Origin: Nannochloris sp. 'desiccata' | Taxonomy: Eukaryota > Chlorophyta > Trebouxiophyceae > Chlorellales > Chlorellaceae | Assembly (NCBI GenBank): GCA_019044685.2 | Contig: JAGTXX020000010.1 | Span: 806,001-870,000 of the forward strand | Direction: 5' to 3' | Length of the DNA stretch: 64,000 nucleotides | Shown here: one piece after another, positions 44,243 to 55,992 of the stretch | Position numbering within the stretch: position 1 is the first letter of the stretch | How the letters are laid out: each line of letters opens with the position of its first letter | Translations under genes and position numbers: made by a program | Notes under the pieces: generated by a model | Databases searched by the model: none | The model's input: only the letters and a program-made list of their open reading frames with translations | What the model was told of the DNA's origin: nothing

Positions 44243-45220
44243 ATCGGGAAGCAGCGAATGGAAACGGAGCTAGTCCTGCCGTTGCAGTTTAGTCTTCAAG
44301 TTGAATGCCTCACGACGTGGTCTTTAAAAAATAAATAAAAAATAAAATTCTTCATTTATTGAAGCATATTAGTGGTTCAATAGTAGATTAACCTTTTAAT
44401 TGTATCCTAGTACTACCTTTTATCACCTCTATTAAGTTTTACAGCAAGTATGTAACTTTGAATAATGCAGTTAGACCAGTTGTGCGTCAACAACCTCTAC
44501 TGATTTTTCCAAAATGTCAAACAGGCCTCAAATCTGGTCCACATGCATTTCCCTTCGATTGCATTACATTACATTAGACTAGCTATTACAACATGTATTC
44601 CTCCCTAATATTAATTTAAAAGTGCTGCCTGTGACAGTCCTGTTGTTGGAGGGGCTGCATTTTTCCCTGTCTAATCCTGTGACGATAATTGCGAATAATA
44701 AAGGGGACAAAATAGCTTTAACATGCAATTATCTTGTTAATCACCTCGGCATTGCAAGGTCCAGCTGCGTATGCCTATTGCTGCCTGCGACTTTCTTGTT
44801 GTGATTGCAATCCCTAATTTCCCAGCCATCTACTTATATTCACAATTCCTGCCTTTCTCCTGCTAGAAACGATTTTAATAGATCGGTACGTCTCTACACG
44901 GTTATGGAGCGCGGGTTCACGTTCTTCTTAACATTAATTCATCTTTTTTTTCAGTAGTCTGTTTCGACAGCCCAAGAGACTGTCGTTCTCGACTTTCCAT
45001 TGGTCGTTTTAACTTCTCTTGACCGACCCTGCCTCGAATGTTACGCCTAAGAGGGCTAGACTCGTTGCGTCGCACCCTATATTTTACCTTTATTTAATAT
45101 ACAAATACTCAATACCTGCTATAGTTCTATTATATATTACATCCCCAGAGACATGTCCTGTGTTTGACTTCCCATCTTTGCCACCTCAATTGATCCCCCC
45201 AAACAATACTGCCAAATATA
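44243..45220. other. Intergenic, nothing recognised
   Basis: About 980 bases between two plus-strand genes. It should hold the LOG2 3' UTR and the promoter and perhaps a non-coding leader exon of the next gene; a CAG/GT pattern near 44955 would suit a leader intron. No coding frame or RNA gene is supported. Confidence 0.4.
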
Positions 45221-46055
45221 ATGGCTGCATGCAACAGTTGCGCTATGCGTTTCACAAATGATTTCGAAGTTCCCCTCTCACGCAAATGCACAGAAGACCA
45301 GCCTCTAGCCAGCACTGGTTTGTCCACTACCCCATTGAGAGTAAGTCTTGGTCTTGCCTTATATACTAGCGTTATTTACCCTGCATGCGTCCGTTAAATT
45401 AAAAGTTAACCTCTTTTGTACATGTAGAGTACAGAGACTAAGCGTAGGAGGCTCACTTCTGAGACTGCTGGAGGATTGGTTCTCCGAGGCGATTTAAATG
45501 TCACAACTGCCGCTGACGCCAACCTGGGCGCTGTTCTCAGAAGTAAAGAACCTGATGTTACCATTAGAAACACGCTTGTTCTCTGGTCTAACGAGCTCAA
45601 ACGACTTCAACCCAAGGTCAGTCAGTGCCTTTTCACATCTCACATGTCTTGATGTTCCTCACTGCAAGCACAAGTACTAAATTAACTCATTCTAACCCTT
45701 CAAACCCATAACCTTCCATTCTTCTCTTCTACAGGTATATGTCAGTGAACATCTTGTAGAATGTGGATTAGCCCTCTTCAGGCATTTACGGCTCGTGCAG
45801 TGGCATGCACTCCTCGACGGCAACCTCAGCCACGAGCAGCTTTCTTGTCAACTCACCTTGCGCCACGACTTGGCTGCATGCTACTGGACAGCGTTGAAGC
45901 ACTGTTCTGTACGTACAGCTGTTCCTAATCGCTCTTTAATGAGTAAAGCGACCGCTACTGACCCCACCACTCTTGGCCAGAGGGAAGTTGATGCCATGGT
46001 TACCATGGAGTGGGAAGTCAATGCTGTTTTGAGAGTAGTAGGCCTAGTGCAATAA
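45221..46055 (+). CDS. Unknown conserved-looking protein
   Basis: Exons 45221-45340, 45428-45616 and 45735-46055 join in frame to give 209 residues. Clean GTAAGT and GTCAGT donors and matching acceptors support it. The start holds MAACNSCAMRFTNDFEVPLS. A basic patch follows (TETKRRRL), possibly a nuclear signal. The C-terminal half is a likely all-helical domain with VSEHLVECGLALFRHLRLVQ, CQLTLRHDLAACYWTALKHC and REVDAMVTMEWEVNAVLRVV. No family is recognised and no membrane segment is present. The start ATG is the first in frame after the leader, but an earlier exon cannot be excluded. Confidence 0.55.
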
Positions 46056-47321
46056 ATGGCATTTTCTCGCTCCCAAGTCTTCTTCATTTCTCTACCAGCC
46101 CTTCTTTCTTCATGAGCAGAGAATCCCCAACGCACATCCATCAAATTTCTATATACTACACTGCCTCTCCGCAACCAATAAACGCATGTGTACAGCGATA
46201 TGAATGGAAGCCACAAATTTTGTGCTTTATTATTCCGTCCCTAACGAACGTGAGCAATGAATGATATATATACTCGAATATATTTCAGGTCCTTTGGTTT
46301 TTTTTGGGTCGTCAAACTCTCTCTCTTCTCTCCCCTTCTCTCTCCCTCTCTTTTGTTCTCTGTTGTTTTTTCTCCTCGATTTTGTCTTTCATGGCCTTGA
46401 AGCGAATTGCTAGAGCGCCAAGGAACAGCACCAACCGACACAGCTTTAGACTAGCATTAATTCTAGCGTAGCACACAGCATCGCATTCTCCCCCAATGCA
46501 TTATAGATAGATGACTTCTGGATTACAAATTCCTATTGATAGAAAATAGAATGCTGTACCTCAAGCTCTCGTCTCCCTTCCCTTTCCTCGTGTACAGAAA
46601 TAAAAAGTTTTATCGTGGACCTATACTAAATGATTGACCCTCCCTAACATTTCGTTCGTCTTTTCTTTTTGTCTGCAAACACACATACATGCCTGCCTTT
46701 ATCAAATAAAGAGTCATGGTGGTGGCTAGGCTTCGTCTTTTAAAAAGTAAAATCTGTTTTTGAAAAGGACGCCCAGATGCATTTTCTTCCTTTTAGATCC
46801 TTCTATTTTTCCTGTTTTATGAACTTTCTTTTTCTCGGATATATCAAAGCGGAAACGTATCTCTATTATTTTCCTTCTCCAACGTTGGTTTTAAAGCCCC
46901 CTCTCGTCTGATGTGCAAGTTTTCCCTTGTATTTCAAATTTGCAGATAGCAGGTGGGCAGGAGAGGAGTAAATGAATTCTTTCTTTCTTCCCCCCCTTTG
47001 TCCTACCCAACTTTTTACTGCCTTGGCTGTCTCCCCAGCGATTGTGCGTTTACTTCATCAACCCATTAAAGCAAAAAGCACTTCTTCTACTTTTAAACTT
47101 CTCACAACAATCAAGCTATATGCTTTCTTCTGTCCCTACCCCCGTTGATTTTCTTTTCTTTCTTTCTTTCTCTCTCTGCAAAGTAACTTCCCTTCTTTCT
47201 TTCATACTACACCATGTAACATACGCATAATTAAACTATTACACAGGCCATTAAAGACGTATTAAATTAATCAAGTAATACACTGACAGAAAGAATCATT
47301 ACATTAAAATTCTAGGAAAGA
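46056..47321. other. Long convergent 3' region, pyrimidine-rich tracts
   Basis: About 1.27 kb between the unknown gene (+) and PDX2 (-). CT-rich tracts occur at 46315-46380 and 46975-47200. TTACA (TGTAA on the minus strand) lies at about 47299, just after the PDX2 stop. No gene or RNA is recognised. Confidence 0.45.
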
Positions 47322-48179
47322 TCAATACACTGGCAGATCAGCAGGACGGGTTGGCGCCCTCCCCAGCTTTTCTACATCCACATCAGCCCCAGAACCATTA
47401 CCAACCCCATTAGCAGCATCTTCTGTTCCCAAGTTTTCTTTCACCATTTGTACAAACATAGCATGCCACCTGGCGTCTTCAGTTAACTCTGGGTGGAAAG
47501 CGGTAGCCAACAGATTTCCTGATCGAACCGCCACAGCCACAGAATCCCTCCCCTGTGCTGCTTTCTCTTCAGGAGACAGCGTATACTCTGCAAGAATTTC
47601 TACACCAGGCCCAGTTTCTGTGATAGAAGGAGCGCGGATGAAGACAGCTCGGAAGGGCCCTTCATGTTGGCCGTCGCTTGGCAGGCATGCGGGGGCAGGG
47701 AGCATTGTTTCAAAACTGTTGATCTGTGCGCCGAAGAAATTACGGTGGACAAGGCAATCAAGGCCTCCCAGTAAGGCTTGACCTCCTTCTTTCATACCGG
47801 TAGCGCGGTTGGCGAGGAAAATGAGCCCAGCGCAAGTGCCCCAAATGGGTTGGCGGGCAGCAGCGAAAGATTGCAGTTCAGGAATAAGACCCCATTTTTC
47901 TGCCACAAGGGCCATAGTGGTGCTTTCTCCGCCTTTATAGGAAAGTTTATAATAGCATTAGGGGGCGTGTTTAGGTAAAACAGTGAAAAATGAGAGGATT
48001 TCTTAGTGAGCATTTGACTGAAGTTCACACATACCTGGGATGATGAGGCCAGAGACGCTACGTAATTGTTCAATTGTGCGGATCTCTACAGCTTCTACAC
48101 CGGGGACGCGGTTTAACAGCGTCGTGTGCTCTCTGAAAGAGCCCTGAAGGGCAAGAACACCGATTCTAATGGGAGCCAT
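47322..48179 (-). CDS. PDX2: Pyridoxal 5'-phosphate synthase glutaminase subunit PDX2
   Basis: Exons 48179-48035 and 47932-47322 give 251 residues. It starts [18 protein letters not shown]. The splice joins within the glutaminase block [14 protein letters not shown]. The nucleophile Cys is in [11 protein letters not shown] and the His-Glu pair in [20 protein letters not shown] and FIRAPSI are further PDX2 blocks. It hydrolyses glutamine and channels ammonia to PDX1 in cytosolic vitamin B6 synthesis. The C-terminus is extended by about 35 residues, rich in Gly/Asn/Asp, compared with bacterial PdxT. Confidence 0.95.
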
Positions 48180-48873
48180 GTTAAAAATACAACTACTCCT
48201 ATGGGAGAATAAATCAAGCCTAGACCGCTTGATTTGATTTCAGTATATAACTACAATTATGGTAAATGTGAATGTACTGTGAAATTTAATCAATAAAACT
48301 TTGGTTAGGCCGCAATTCCTGGAACTTGAGGTCATGCTAACCCCCCCCCCCCGCCTCACTTTTTCCGAAATTTGGAGTTCGTTCGGCAGTTTTTTATTTG
48401 AGCGTTTTGAAGTGACATACTTGTTTTAATGCTTGATAAACACGCCTTTATACTTCCCCAAAGCAAGAAAACATCAAATCCGAGGCAAAATTAAGTTAAG
48501 GCGAGTTTTATAGGCACCGCCATCTGAAAATCACCGCCGCCACTGCCGTACTGAAAGTATGACCCTATTGCAATTCTTTTCACTTTTTACTGCTTATATA
48601 GCATCTATAATGATGTATATAAGCTATTTAACTAAAAATAGGTACCTTTCAGGCCATTGTTTTGGCACACTTTTTTTCTGTTGGTGGCGGATTCTTTTTT
48701 AGAAATTTTTGCTTTTCAGAAAACTGCGAGCAAAATTTTCAACTACCAACAGGTTCTAATGTGTTCTACTATGCTAATAGCACTTACAAATGCTTAAAAC
48801 AGCTAGAAACCCAGTAATAAACTTTTGACGAGAATTAAGAAACGAACGAACCCTTGAAGGCCCCATCAATGGA
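48180..48873. other. Intergenic with a 12-base C run
   Basis: Upstream of PDX2. A run of twelve C lies at 48341-48352. Otherwise the stretch is AT-rich and I see no coding frame. Confidence 0.5.
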
Positions 48874-49164
48874 CTAGGACTTTTCTCCAGCATTTTCATC
48901 GTTAAATACACCGACACCGAACGGGCACAAGAGTCTGAGGGTCTGAACGCAGATGCTCTGCCTGTCAGGGCCGTAGGTGACGCAGACGTATTTGCCGCCC
49001 TTCTTGCAGCGGCCGACGGGCCTAAAGTTGTTGAGGGTAGGGTCGAACACACTGTCACAGGTCTTATGAGAGGCAGCATTTGGTCAGTCGTCAGGCTGTG
49101 GCTTGAAGGCCTTAAAGATTGGGGGTGCTGGTGGCAAAAAGGTGGGGCAGCGCGTGCTATGGCT
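48874..49164 (-). pseudogene. GC-rich relic of a Cys-rich protein exon
   Basis: A minus-strand frame of 97 codons from 49164 to a TAG at 48876-48874, interrupted by one in-frame TGA (49086-49084) and lacking an ATG. Upstream of the TGA it reads CPTFLPPAPPIFKAFKPQPDD. Downstream it reads KTCDSVFDPTLNNF, RPVGRCKKGGKYVCVTYGPD and RQSICVQTLRLLCPFG, with five cysteines. Third codon positions are almost all C or G, unlike every neighbour except VDAC, and the local GC content is visibly higher. The opposite strand is also open, but its codon positions are not biased. It could be a dead copy, a terminal exon spliced from elsewhere, or a recoded TGA. No family is assigned. Confidence 0.4.
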
Positions 49165-49255
49165 TCATTATTACACGATTGTACGATAGATGTAGAGTAA
49201 AGATAATAAACAAACGATAATATCTATACAATAAAGGTACAAAGAAGAACTTCCA

Positions 49256-50076
49256 TTATGTCATCGTTGTTGCCGATGAAGTTTGTTCCGACATTGCTGG
49301 TCCATTCTTGCGTGATCTAGTCTTCACAGCACTTAAAATAGACCCTCTGCCGTCGAATGTAACGAAATCTATCTGCTGGGGACGCAGCACAGTAGGTCTG
49401 CATAGGAAAAGGGGAAAAGTTTTACCGGTGAGAAGTGGCAATTTGAAAAGTTATTAAATAAATGATAAGCGTGATTAAGGAAAGATAAATCGAAGTAATC
49501 TATCTACTTACTGCGGCGCATCTGCTAATAAAATAGGTTTAAGCTCTCCAGAAGATTGAAGGCCTCCGACCAAACTAACGGCAACAGCCACGGCAAGGAG
49601 CGACAACAGCGACACAGGTAAGCCTACAAATTCCTGCTGCGTTAATCTCAAGCTTTCCCGATCTGCGAGATAATAATGGCGTTTGTGATTTCGTGGGTTA
49701 GAGGGTGTAACGGTCAAATCAAGCGGCAAACTACTAGACATATCAGTCCAGTCTGAATAAAATCTTCTCCGAACGTACATGTCATTGCTTGGTAACCAGT
49801 ATAAACGAGCATGCCTAGACCAATCGTCAATATGAGCTTTCCTGATGTGTTCTTCATTTTCACTAATGCCTACTTATAAGGCGTTTTGCTGATTAACACA
49901 GACCTTTTTCAAAATGATTAGATTTGATCAAATCTCTTGGACGCAGTTTCAAAACCTGGGTGGTATTTGAAATCAGTACAAATTAGAAGATTCTTTGTTT
50001 TATTTTGCCAGATTTCTTGGCAGCAACGCTCTCTAAGACTCCCTGCTCTTTGTCAATTTTTCCTACCTTCCTCCAT
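49256..50076 (-). CDS. Unknown single-span membrane protein
   Basis: Exons 49869-49512 and 49397-49256 are well supported. A 10-base first exon at 50076-50067 (MEE and one base) is inferred because the main exon is open upstream but has no early ATG. That gives 169 residues. The N-terminal part is charged (NEEHIRKAHIDDWSRHARLY, then YVRRRFYSDW). One hydrophobic span lies near 92-112 (GLPVSLLSLLAVAVAVSLVGG). The tail is Ser/Thr-rich. Without the tiny exon the first Met would be at 49780. No family is recognised. Confidence 0.5.
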
Positions 50077-50240
50077 CTGCCCTCACCCCGTCCGCTCTCA
50101 GCTACTTGGTCACAACAATATTTTTAAAGAAGTTCCACGCTACATAAACAATTTCAAAACAAAATACCAGGATACAATGATTACTAGATACAAACACTAG
50201 TCTTTTAAAAGAAGAAAACAGTACTTTCTATATAAAATAT

Positions 50241-51174
50241 TTACACAAATCCAAACCAGCGTCGTGTTTGTGATTTTCGAATATCCATAATTTGCTCTTC
50301 CATCATCAATAATCTCTCTTCTAATCTAGATAAGATCTGGTTCATTTGATCCTGGTCTGCTTTAAGAGATTTCTCTTGTTCTATATGTCGTTCATGCAGT
50401 GCAGTTATTCTAGCAGCTTCCTCCAATTGCTTTCTTTTCTTTTCAGATTCTTCAACTGACTTTCTCTCCATCTCTATTAGTATAAGAGCAATAGCAGTCT
50501 GTAGAGGAAAAAACAACGGTAAAGGGCTAAGGATGGAGTTGGGGGGACTAGTATGCGTATAATAAACCGAATTTTGGTGTGTAGAGGAGGGGTAAAACAC
50601 AGGAAAGAGAGTGAGGTAAAAAAAAAAAAAAAAAAAAAACGCCGAAAAGTCTTTTAACTCACCGAATATAGAAAGCCTTCTGAGGCTACTTTAGATGCCA
50701 ATTGAACCGCTCGCTCTTCTGACATGTCTCCTACAAAGGCTCTTCCTGTTTTGCCTTCAGCTCCACGGGTGATTCGAACATCTACTCGATGGATAAACTG
50801 TCATAAAGGAAAGGAAAGAAGTGCAAAAAGTGAAGGCGGTGAGGAGCGGCAGATTTTTGAACTTTGTGTTCAACATTCTGAGACCACGAATTCTTCTCTA
50901 GTTTAGATCAGTTTCCTGATGCATACAACACATACCTGTGCTAAGCTGATAACTTTAGATCTCAAAACAGGGTGCCCCATCACATATTTCTCAAACTGGC
51001 CAGCCAGAGGCTTAGCGACGGTTTTCACAGTGAGGGTAACGACTTTAAACACTAAGCTCGCCTGCAGATTTTAGGGATGGAGATTGGTATATATTGACAA
51101 AGAGGAATTGAAGATTATTATATAGCAGTGTTGCTGGCTCGGGGAAGGTGCGTTAAGATCGTTTAGCTCACCAT
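50241..51174 (-). CDS. OPA3: OPA3-family mitochondrial/peroxisomal protein
   Basis: Exons 51174-51172 (only the ATG), 51061-50936, 50797-50663 and 50498-50241 give 173 residues. After Met the protein reads ASLVFKVVTLTVKTVAKPLA, matching the OPA3 start (LxxLxxRxxSKPLA). Next come the block AQFIHRVDVRITRGAEG, a conserved region near ERAVQLASKVASEGFLYSTA, and a C-terminal coiled coil (about 110-165). OPA3 is a small membrane-associated protein affecting mitochondrial shape. A 22-base A run (50618-50639; poly-T in the sense strand) sits in the third intron. The start codon is followed at once by a GTGAGC donor. Confidence 0.85.
50618..50639. repeat. 22-base poly-A run
   Basis: An uninterrupted run of 22 A on the plus strand, inside the third intron of the OPA3 gene, where it reads as a poly-T (pyrimidine) tract in the transcript. 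Confidence 0.9.
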
Positions 51175-51781
51175 TGATTGTCGGTTTTGCTATTCTAACG
51201 TGACTCAAGTCGGCTGTAATCAATAGGGTATGTGTTATTATAAGTGATCACAATCTAATTAGGCTGAAAAGAGCCTATCATAGTGTGATAAGGAGGATTA
51301 TAGAGGATTTTCATCTTTCTTCATTCCTCCAGCGGTGATGCCCTAGAAGCAAAAGGTGGGTCCAAGCCATATAAATAGCATCGAGAGTTTGCTAGATCAA
51401 AGGTATGGTAATGACGTCCCAGTACCAGGGGTGTTTTACTTGTGGCCCAGCATATCATAGCCAGTGTGGAGGTGCCCATTACTTCTATGTCGTTGGGGCG
51501 GGAACACGACGGAACAATACTTGGCATGAAGTACTGCACGATGCTCCCCGAAAAACACATTTCCAGGCATAAACCGACGCTCACTCAGCATCTACTGATC
51601 TATTAATATTTCCTTTAAGATAGCTGACTTACTCCTTCTGTCATCTGGCAAGCTTCAACTTGAAATTTTAGCAGAGTGCACGTACCTCTGTTTCGGAGAT
51701 AAAACTCATTGAATGCCATACATTGTCCCAAATTAGAATTCCGTCCAATTTTCAAAGATCTGTTCTTCTCATTTATTAGTT
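51175..51781. other. Divergent promoter region of OPA3 and CYP97C
   Basis: About 600 bases. A minus-strand frame at 51321-51584 and an overlapping ATG frame at about 51592 are both open, but neither shows a family motif nor a clear splice partner. I treat the region as non-coding. Confidence 0.4.
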
Positions 51782-53707
51782 ATGCCAGCCCCTGCAATGC
51801 GCTTGCATGCGAGCATCCCCAACAGATGCGAAATCCATGCGCCACGCAGAACAAGAGCAGCCAGCGGTCCTAAACGCCTGCGCACCATAAATCGCAATGC
51901 TGTTGATACCGAGGTGCGATATGAATACGCCAAATTCACCAATGCATCACTCAATAACAAATAACATCATTTTATCGTCCTGTCGGCATCTCCTCTATCG
52001 GCCCTCTAATTCTTTATTCAAAATGAAGCCTCCACGAACTCTTTTACCTATTCATCAGCCACGACTACAATTTAACGAAATTTATCTCCATTTATTCGAT
52101 TCCTACAGGAAAACTACGATTTGGATGCTAAAATCGAAACAGGCAAACTCATCGACGCGGCTGGTGCCGGTCGATCGATGTTCAGCCCTGCCTGGCTCAC
52201 CCAATTAGGCCAACTGTGGGGTGGTAAATCCGACGTACCCGTAGCTGATGCAAAGCCTGATGATATCCAAGATCTCCTTGGCGGAGCTCTCTTTAAAGCG
52301 TTATATAAATGGATGATTGAAAGCGGCCCAGTGTATTTGTTACCTACTGGACCCATAAGTTCATTTTTAGTTATCTCTGACCCAGAAGCAGCAAAGCACG
52401 TGCTGCGTTCTTCCGATAACCCTGCCAGACCCATTTACGAAAAGGGCCTCGTAGCTGAAGTCTCAAAGTTTTTATTTGGTAAAGGTTTTGCGGTGGCTGA
52501 TGGTGAAGCTTGGAGGGTCCGAAGAAAAGCAGTCGGCCCTGCTTTTCATAAAGGATACTTGGAAGCGATGCTGAAACGTGTATTTGGACCTTCTGCTTTG
52601 AGGTTAAATGATAAATTGAATGCTGTAGCAGGGACTGGGGAAGCAATCGACCTGGAGGCGTGTTTTTCTCAATTAACATTGGACGTAATTGGCAAGGCGG
52701 TGTTTAATTATGAATTCGATGCGTTAAACACCAACAGCCCTGTTATTCAAGCGGTATATACTTCTTTAAAAGAAACTGAGACGCGAGCTACTGATTTATT
52801 TCCCTATTGGAAGATTCCTCTCCTTTGCACGATTGTCCCCCGGCAGCGAAAAGCCATGGCGGCTGTTGAGGTGATTCGCAAAACAACTGAGGAATTAATT
52901 GCTAAATGCAAAGCTATGGTGGATGCTGAAGATCAGGCTGCGTCATTTGACCCTGAGAACTATATCAATGATGCTGACCCTTCTATTTTAAGATTTCTAA
53001 TTGCTTCCCGGGATGTCGTCGATTCAGAACAGCTCAGAGATGACTTGCTATCAATGTTGGTCGCTGGACATGAAACTACGGGATCTGCATTAACCTGGAC
53101 GTTATTCTTATTAGCCCAAAACCCTGAATGCATGGCTACAGCCCAGGCAGAGATCGATTCTGTCCTTGCCAATGATGATTGCCCTCAATCCTTCGCCCAA
53201 TATCAAGAACTTAAATACTGCATGCGGTGCATTAATGAAAGCATGAGACTTTATCCACACCCTCCTGTATTGCTCCGCCGCGCTCTTGTACCTGATACCT
53301 TACCTGGAGGCTATGCAGTCCCTCAGGGGCAAGATATTATGATCTCTGTTTATAATATCCATCACTCCCCTGCTGTTTGGGGTACCACCGCTGATGATTT
53401 TGACCCTATGCGGTTTGGTCCCTTGGATGGTCCTGTTCCTACTGAACAAAACACCAATTACAAGTATATCCCATTTTCGGGAGGTCCACGGAAATGTGTT
53501 GGTGATCAGTTTGCTTTGATGGAGGCGGTGATCGCATTAGCGGTGGTACTGAAAGATTTTAATTTTAAGATGAAACCGGGGCATGATCCTGGAATGACGA
53601 CTGGGGCAACGATACATACTGCCAATGGGTTGTATATGACGGTAGAGAAGAGGAATGGTGGGGTGAAGGCTGCTTCGGCGGTAACCGCAGGAGCGTCGAG
53701 TTCTTAA
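51782..53707 (+). CDS. CYP97C: Cytochrome P450 CYP97C, carotene epsilon-ring hydroxylase
   Basis: Exons 51782-51913 and 52109-53707 give 576 residues. The first exon is a basic transit peptide ([20 protein letters not shown]). Family marks, in order, are [49 protein letters not shown], the I-helix AGHETTGS (about 364), the K-helix ExxR in [17 protein letters not shown] (about 420), the haem loop [18 protein letters not shown] (about 500), and [14 protein letters not shown]. Phrases such as LLGGALF and GDQFALME fit CYP97C (plant LUT1) better than CYP97A or CYP97B. It hydroxylates the epsilon ring of carotenes in the plastid to make lutein, and no N-terminal membrane anchor is seen. It is a strong marker of the green lineage. 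Confidence 0.93.
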
Positions 53708-54145
53708 AGAAAGAAAGTAATTAATTAAATTAGAGTATTAAGGGACATGCTTTTGCTATAAATAATGATAATACAGTGTAATAAGCTTGGTTACGTGGTA
53801 AAAATCCACAATCTTGTGTCTAGGGGCACGAACAAGTGGCAAGGCTTCTGGTGCAACTGCTGTCAGCAGTGACTGAGTGCTGAGGCTGTGGCTTGGTCAC
53901 TGAAGCAGCAGTTATACCGGTTAACATTTCAAGTGCAACCATAACATATAAATGTATATAGACTGACTAAATTTCACATTTTACACGTATACGCGGAGCT
54001 GCAAAATGCTTTATTGACATTTTTGTGCAACTAGATTGAAATTGTCATTGATTCAACAGCTCAACTCATTTTATCGTGGGCACTTTGAACGCGCACTGCA
54101 TTAGGCGGTACTATACGCGACAAGAATATAAATAGTATATATACC
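53708..54145. other. Intergenic, 3' UTR and promoter
   Basis: A TGTAA lies at about 53776 after CYP97C. The rest is AT-rich spacer before the glycosyltransferase gene, with TATA-like runs near 54125-54145. No gene is seen. Confidence 0.5.
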
Positions 54146-55992
54146 ATGAAGTCCCCTCCACGCTTACTACAAGCGCAGCGAAGGGCTGGCAAAAGACGAT
54201 TAACGCAAATCTTATGGACTGTACTGGCACTATTCGTGGTAAGGCGGCTCTCTAGCTGAAATAATCCATTAAATATATCCGATATACAAGGCCGAACTTC
54301 CCATGCAGTGCTTCAACTTCCTCCCGTTAAAATATGCTTCTCACATTCTTTAATTAATTGTGGTGGTTGCAGATTGCGGCAGTCACAATAGGTGCTACCG
54401 ACCCCAGCATGCGGAATAGACTAGTACATCGCACTATAGGCGAGTTTAATGAGGGTCTCACAAACCGTAGAATTGCCCAGGAGAGTCTAGGCAGGTCGAG
54501 AGATTCAGCCGCTCTTCTCCTCGGAGGCAGTTTTGGTGAAGACATGGTAGAGTTGGGTCCAGAGACCGATACGTCATCAGGCAGTGAACCGACTTTAGCA
54601 GCTTCTAGCACATCTACCCCTATGCCTGGCGACATGGGAGCTACTTTCAAAGGAGCATGCCAACGCCTCGTTCCTCCACAAGTCCCGGAACTTGTAGTAA
54701 AGAAAATTTGGCGCTCTGAAAAACCACGTGCATCTACAGATGTGACTTTAGTTACACAGTTGTCTATAGATCGCATGTCTGCGTTAGCCAATCAATGCCA
54801 AGTATGGGGTGGTGTCATTTCTGTCGCTGTCCATGTCCCATTGGTCGATGGTTCAGTCGTCTCTTCAGACCACCGTCTCGCTGGAATGCCTTTATCCACC
54901 CCTATAAAAGTACTCGACAAATTCTTTGCCCAGCAGGAAAAATCTGGTCGTTGCAAACTTGACATGCTCTACGTATATGAGGAAGTACCTTCCCTAGACT
55001 TAGTCGGGTTATACCCAGTCAACGCCTTGCGTAATAGGGCACTGCAATTTGCAACTACCGAAATGGTGATGCTTTTAGATGCTGATTTCATCCCCAATCT
55101 TCAATTATCGGAAGATCTGGAAGATACAGCTCATTATGAGGTGTTGCGTCGAGCAACTGCCGGGGGTCAAGCTGTTGTTTTACCTGCTCTTGAGATATTA
55201 ATTGATGGCGAAGAGGGCCAACGGTTGGCTATTAAGGCTGCAGAAAGTAAAGAAAATGTCCGTAGAATGATGAAGAATGATCGATTACAAGGATTCCATA
55301 TGGATGGGTTCTTGTACGGACATAGAGCAACGGATTTTGATCGATGGCTGGATGCGTCTGTAGCTTACAGAGCTCAGTATGAGGAGGTAAGAGCAAATAA
55401 TATATATATTTAGCTTTTGAGAATGTTTAGCAAGGGAATGAGAGGTTGGGGATATAGGTCAAGAGACTATAGTTGTTGTGGGAGGTAGAGCAGCTTGGGA
55501 GCTTAATCACCTTTTTGTTTTATTTCATAATTTGGGACTGGGTCACAGTAACGTCCACCACTTTACTCTTTCTTTTCAAAATTGTCTTTCTCTCTTTGCC
55601 AATAAACTTGATTTAGCTAACCCTCTCCTCTCTATTATTTTTCATTCTTTCTTTTTTCTCTCCAGGGTTTTGAGCCATATGTCATTGTGCAGCGTTCTAT
55701 GGTCCCTTGGTATGATGAACGTTTCAAGGGGTATAGAAAGAACAAGGTCGTGCACTTGATGCACATGCACCACTTGGGTATGTCGTTTGTCGTCACTCCC
55801 CGTGGCTGGGTAGTACACGTACCCCATCCAGAAGCAGACACGTGGAAGGTTACTCAACAAACTGGTTATTGGAAGAAATTAAAGCGACTTTATACTACCT
55901 TGGTGCAACAGATGGATGATGATGTGTTTGTACCAGCGACGGCGTTTAGATGTCAAGATAGAGAATTAGGCAAATGGAGTTGGTATAGATAG
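54146..55992 (+). CDS. LARGE-like glycosyltransferase, second copy
   Basis: Exons 54146-54238, 54373-55386 and 55666-55992 give 477 residues. The cytosolic tail is basic (RRAGKRRLTQILW), followed by an anchor that crosses the first splice (TVLALFV then IAAVTIGA). Catalytic blocks are DVTLVTQLSIDRMSALANQC, YPVNALRNRALQFATTEMVM, the D-x-D in LLDADF, AVVLPALEI, and EPYVIVQRSMVPWYDERFKG with YRKNK. These blocks align one for one with the gene at 24310-26332, so the two are paralogues of the Glyco_transf_49 (LARGE/B4GAT1) group. This copy ends in a short neutral tail and lacks the acidic extension of the first. The acceptor is unknown. Confidence 0.87.

Noticed and set aside
45019..45261. 80-residue plus-strand frame before the unknown gene
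   Set aside because: It begins with TTG, not ATG, is partly hydrophobic without a motif, and overlaps the better-supported first exon in another frame.
48774..49079. Minus-strand frame of about 100 residues (Ser/Ala/Arg-rich)
   Set aside because: Its codon positions are unbiased. The neighbouring minus frame with Cys residues has the C/G third-position pattern and is the better reading.
51321..51584. 87-residue minus-strand frame upstream of OPA3
   Set aside because: It begins with GTG, overlaps another equally open ATG frame, and shows no motif or splice partner.
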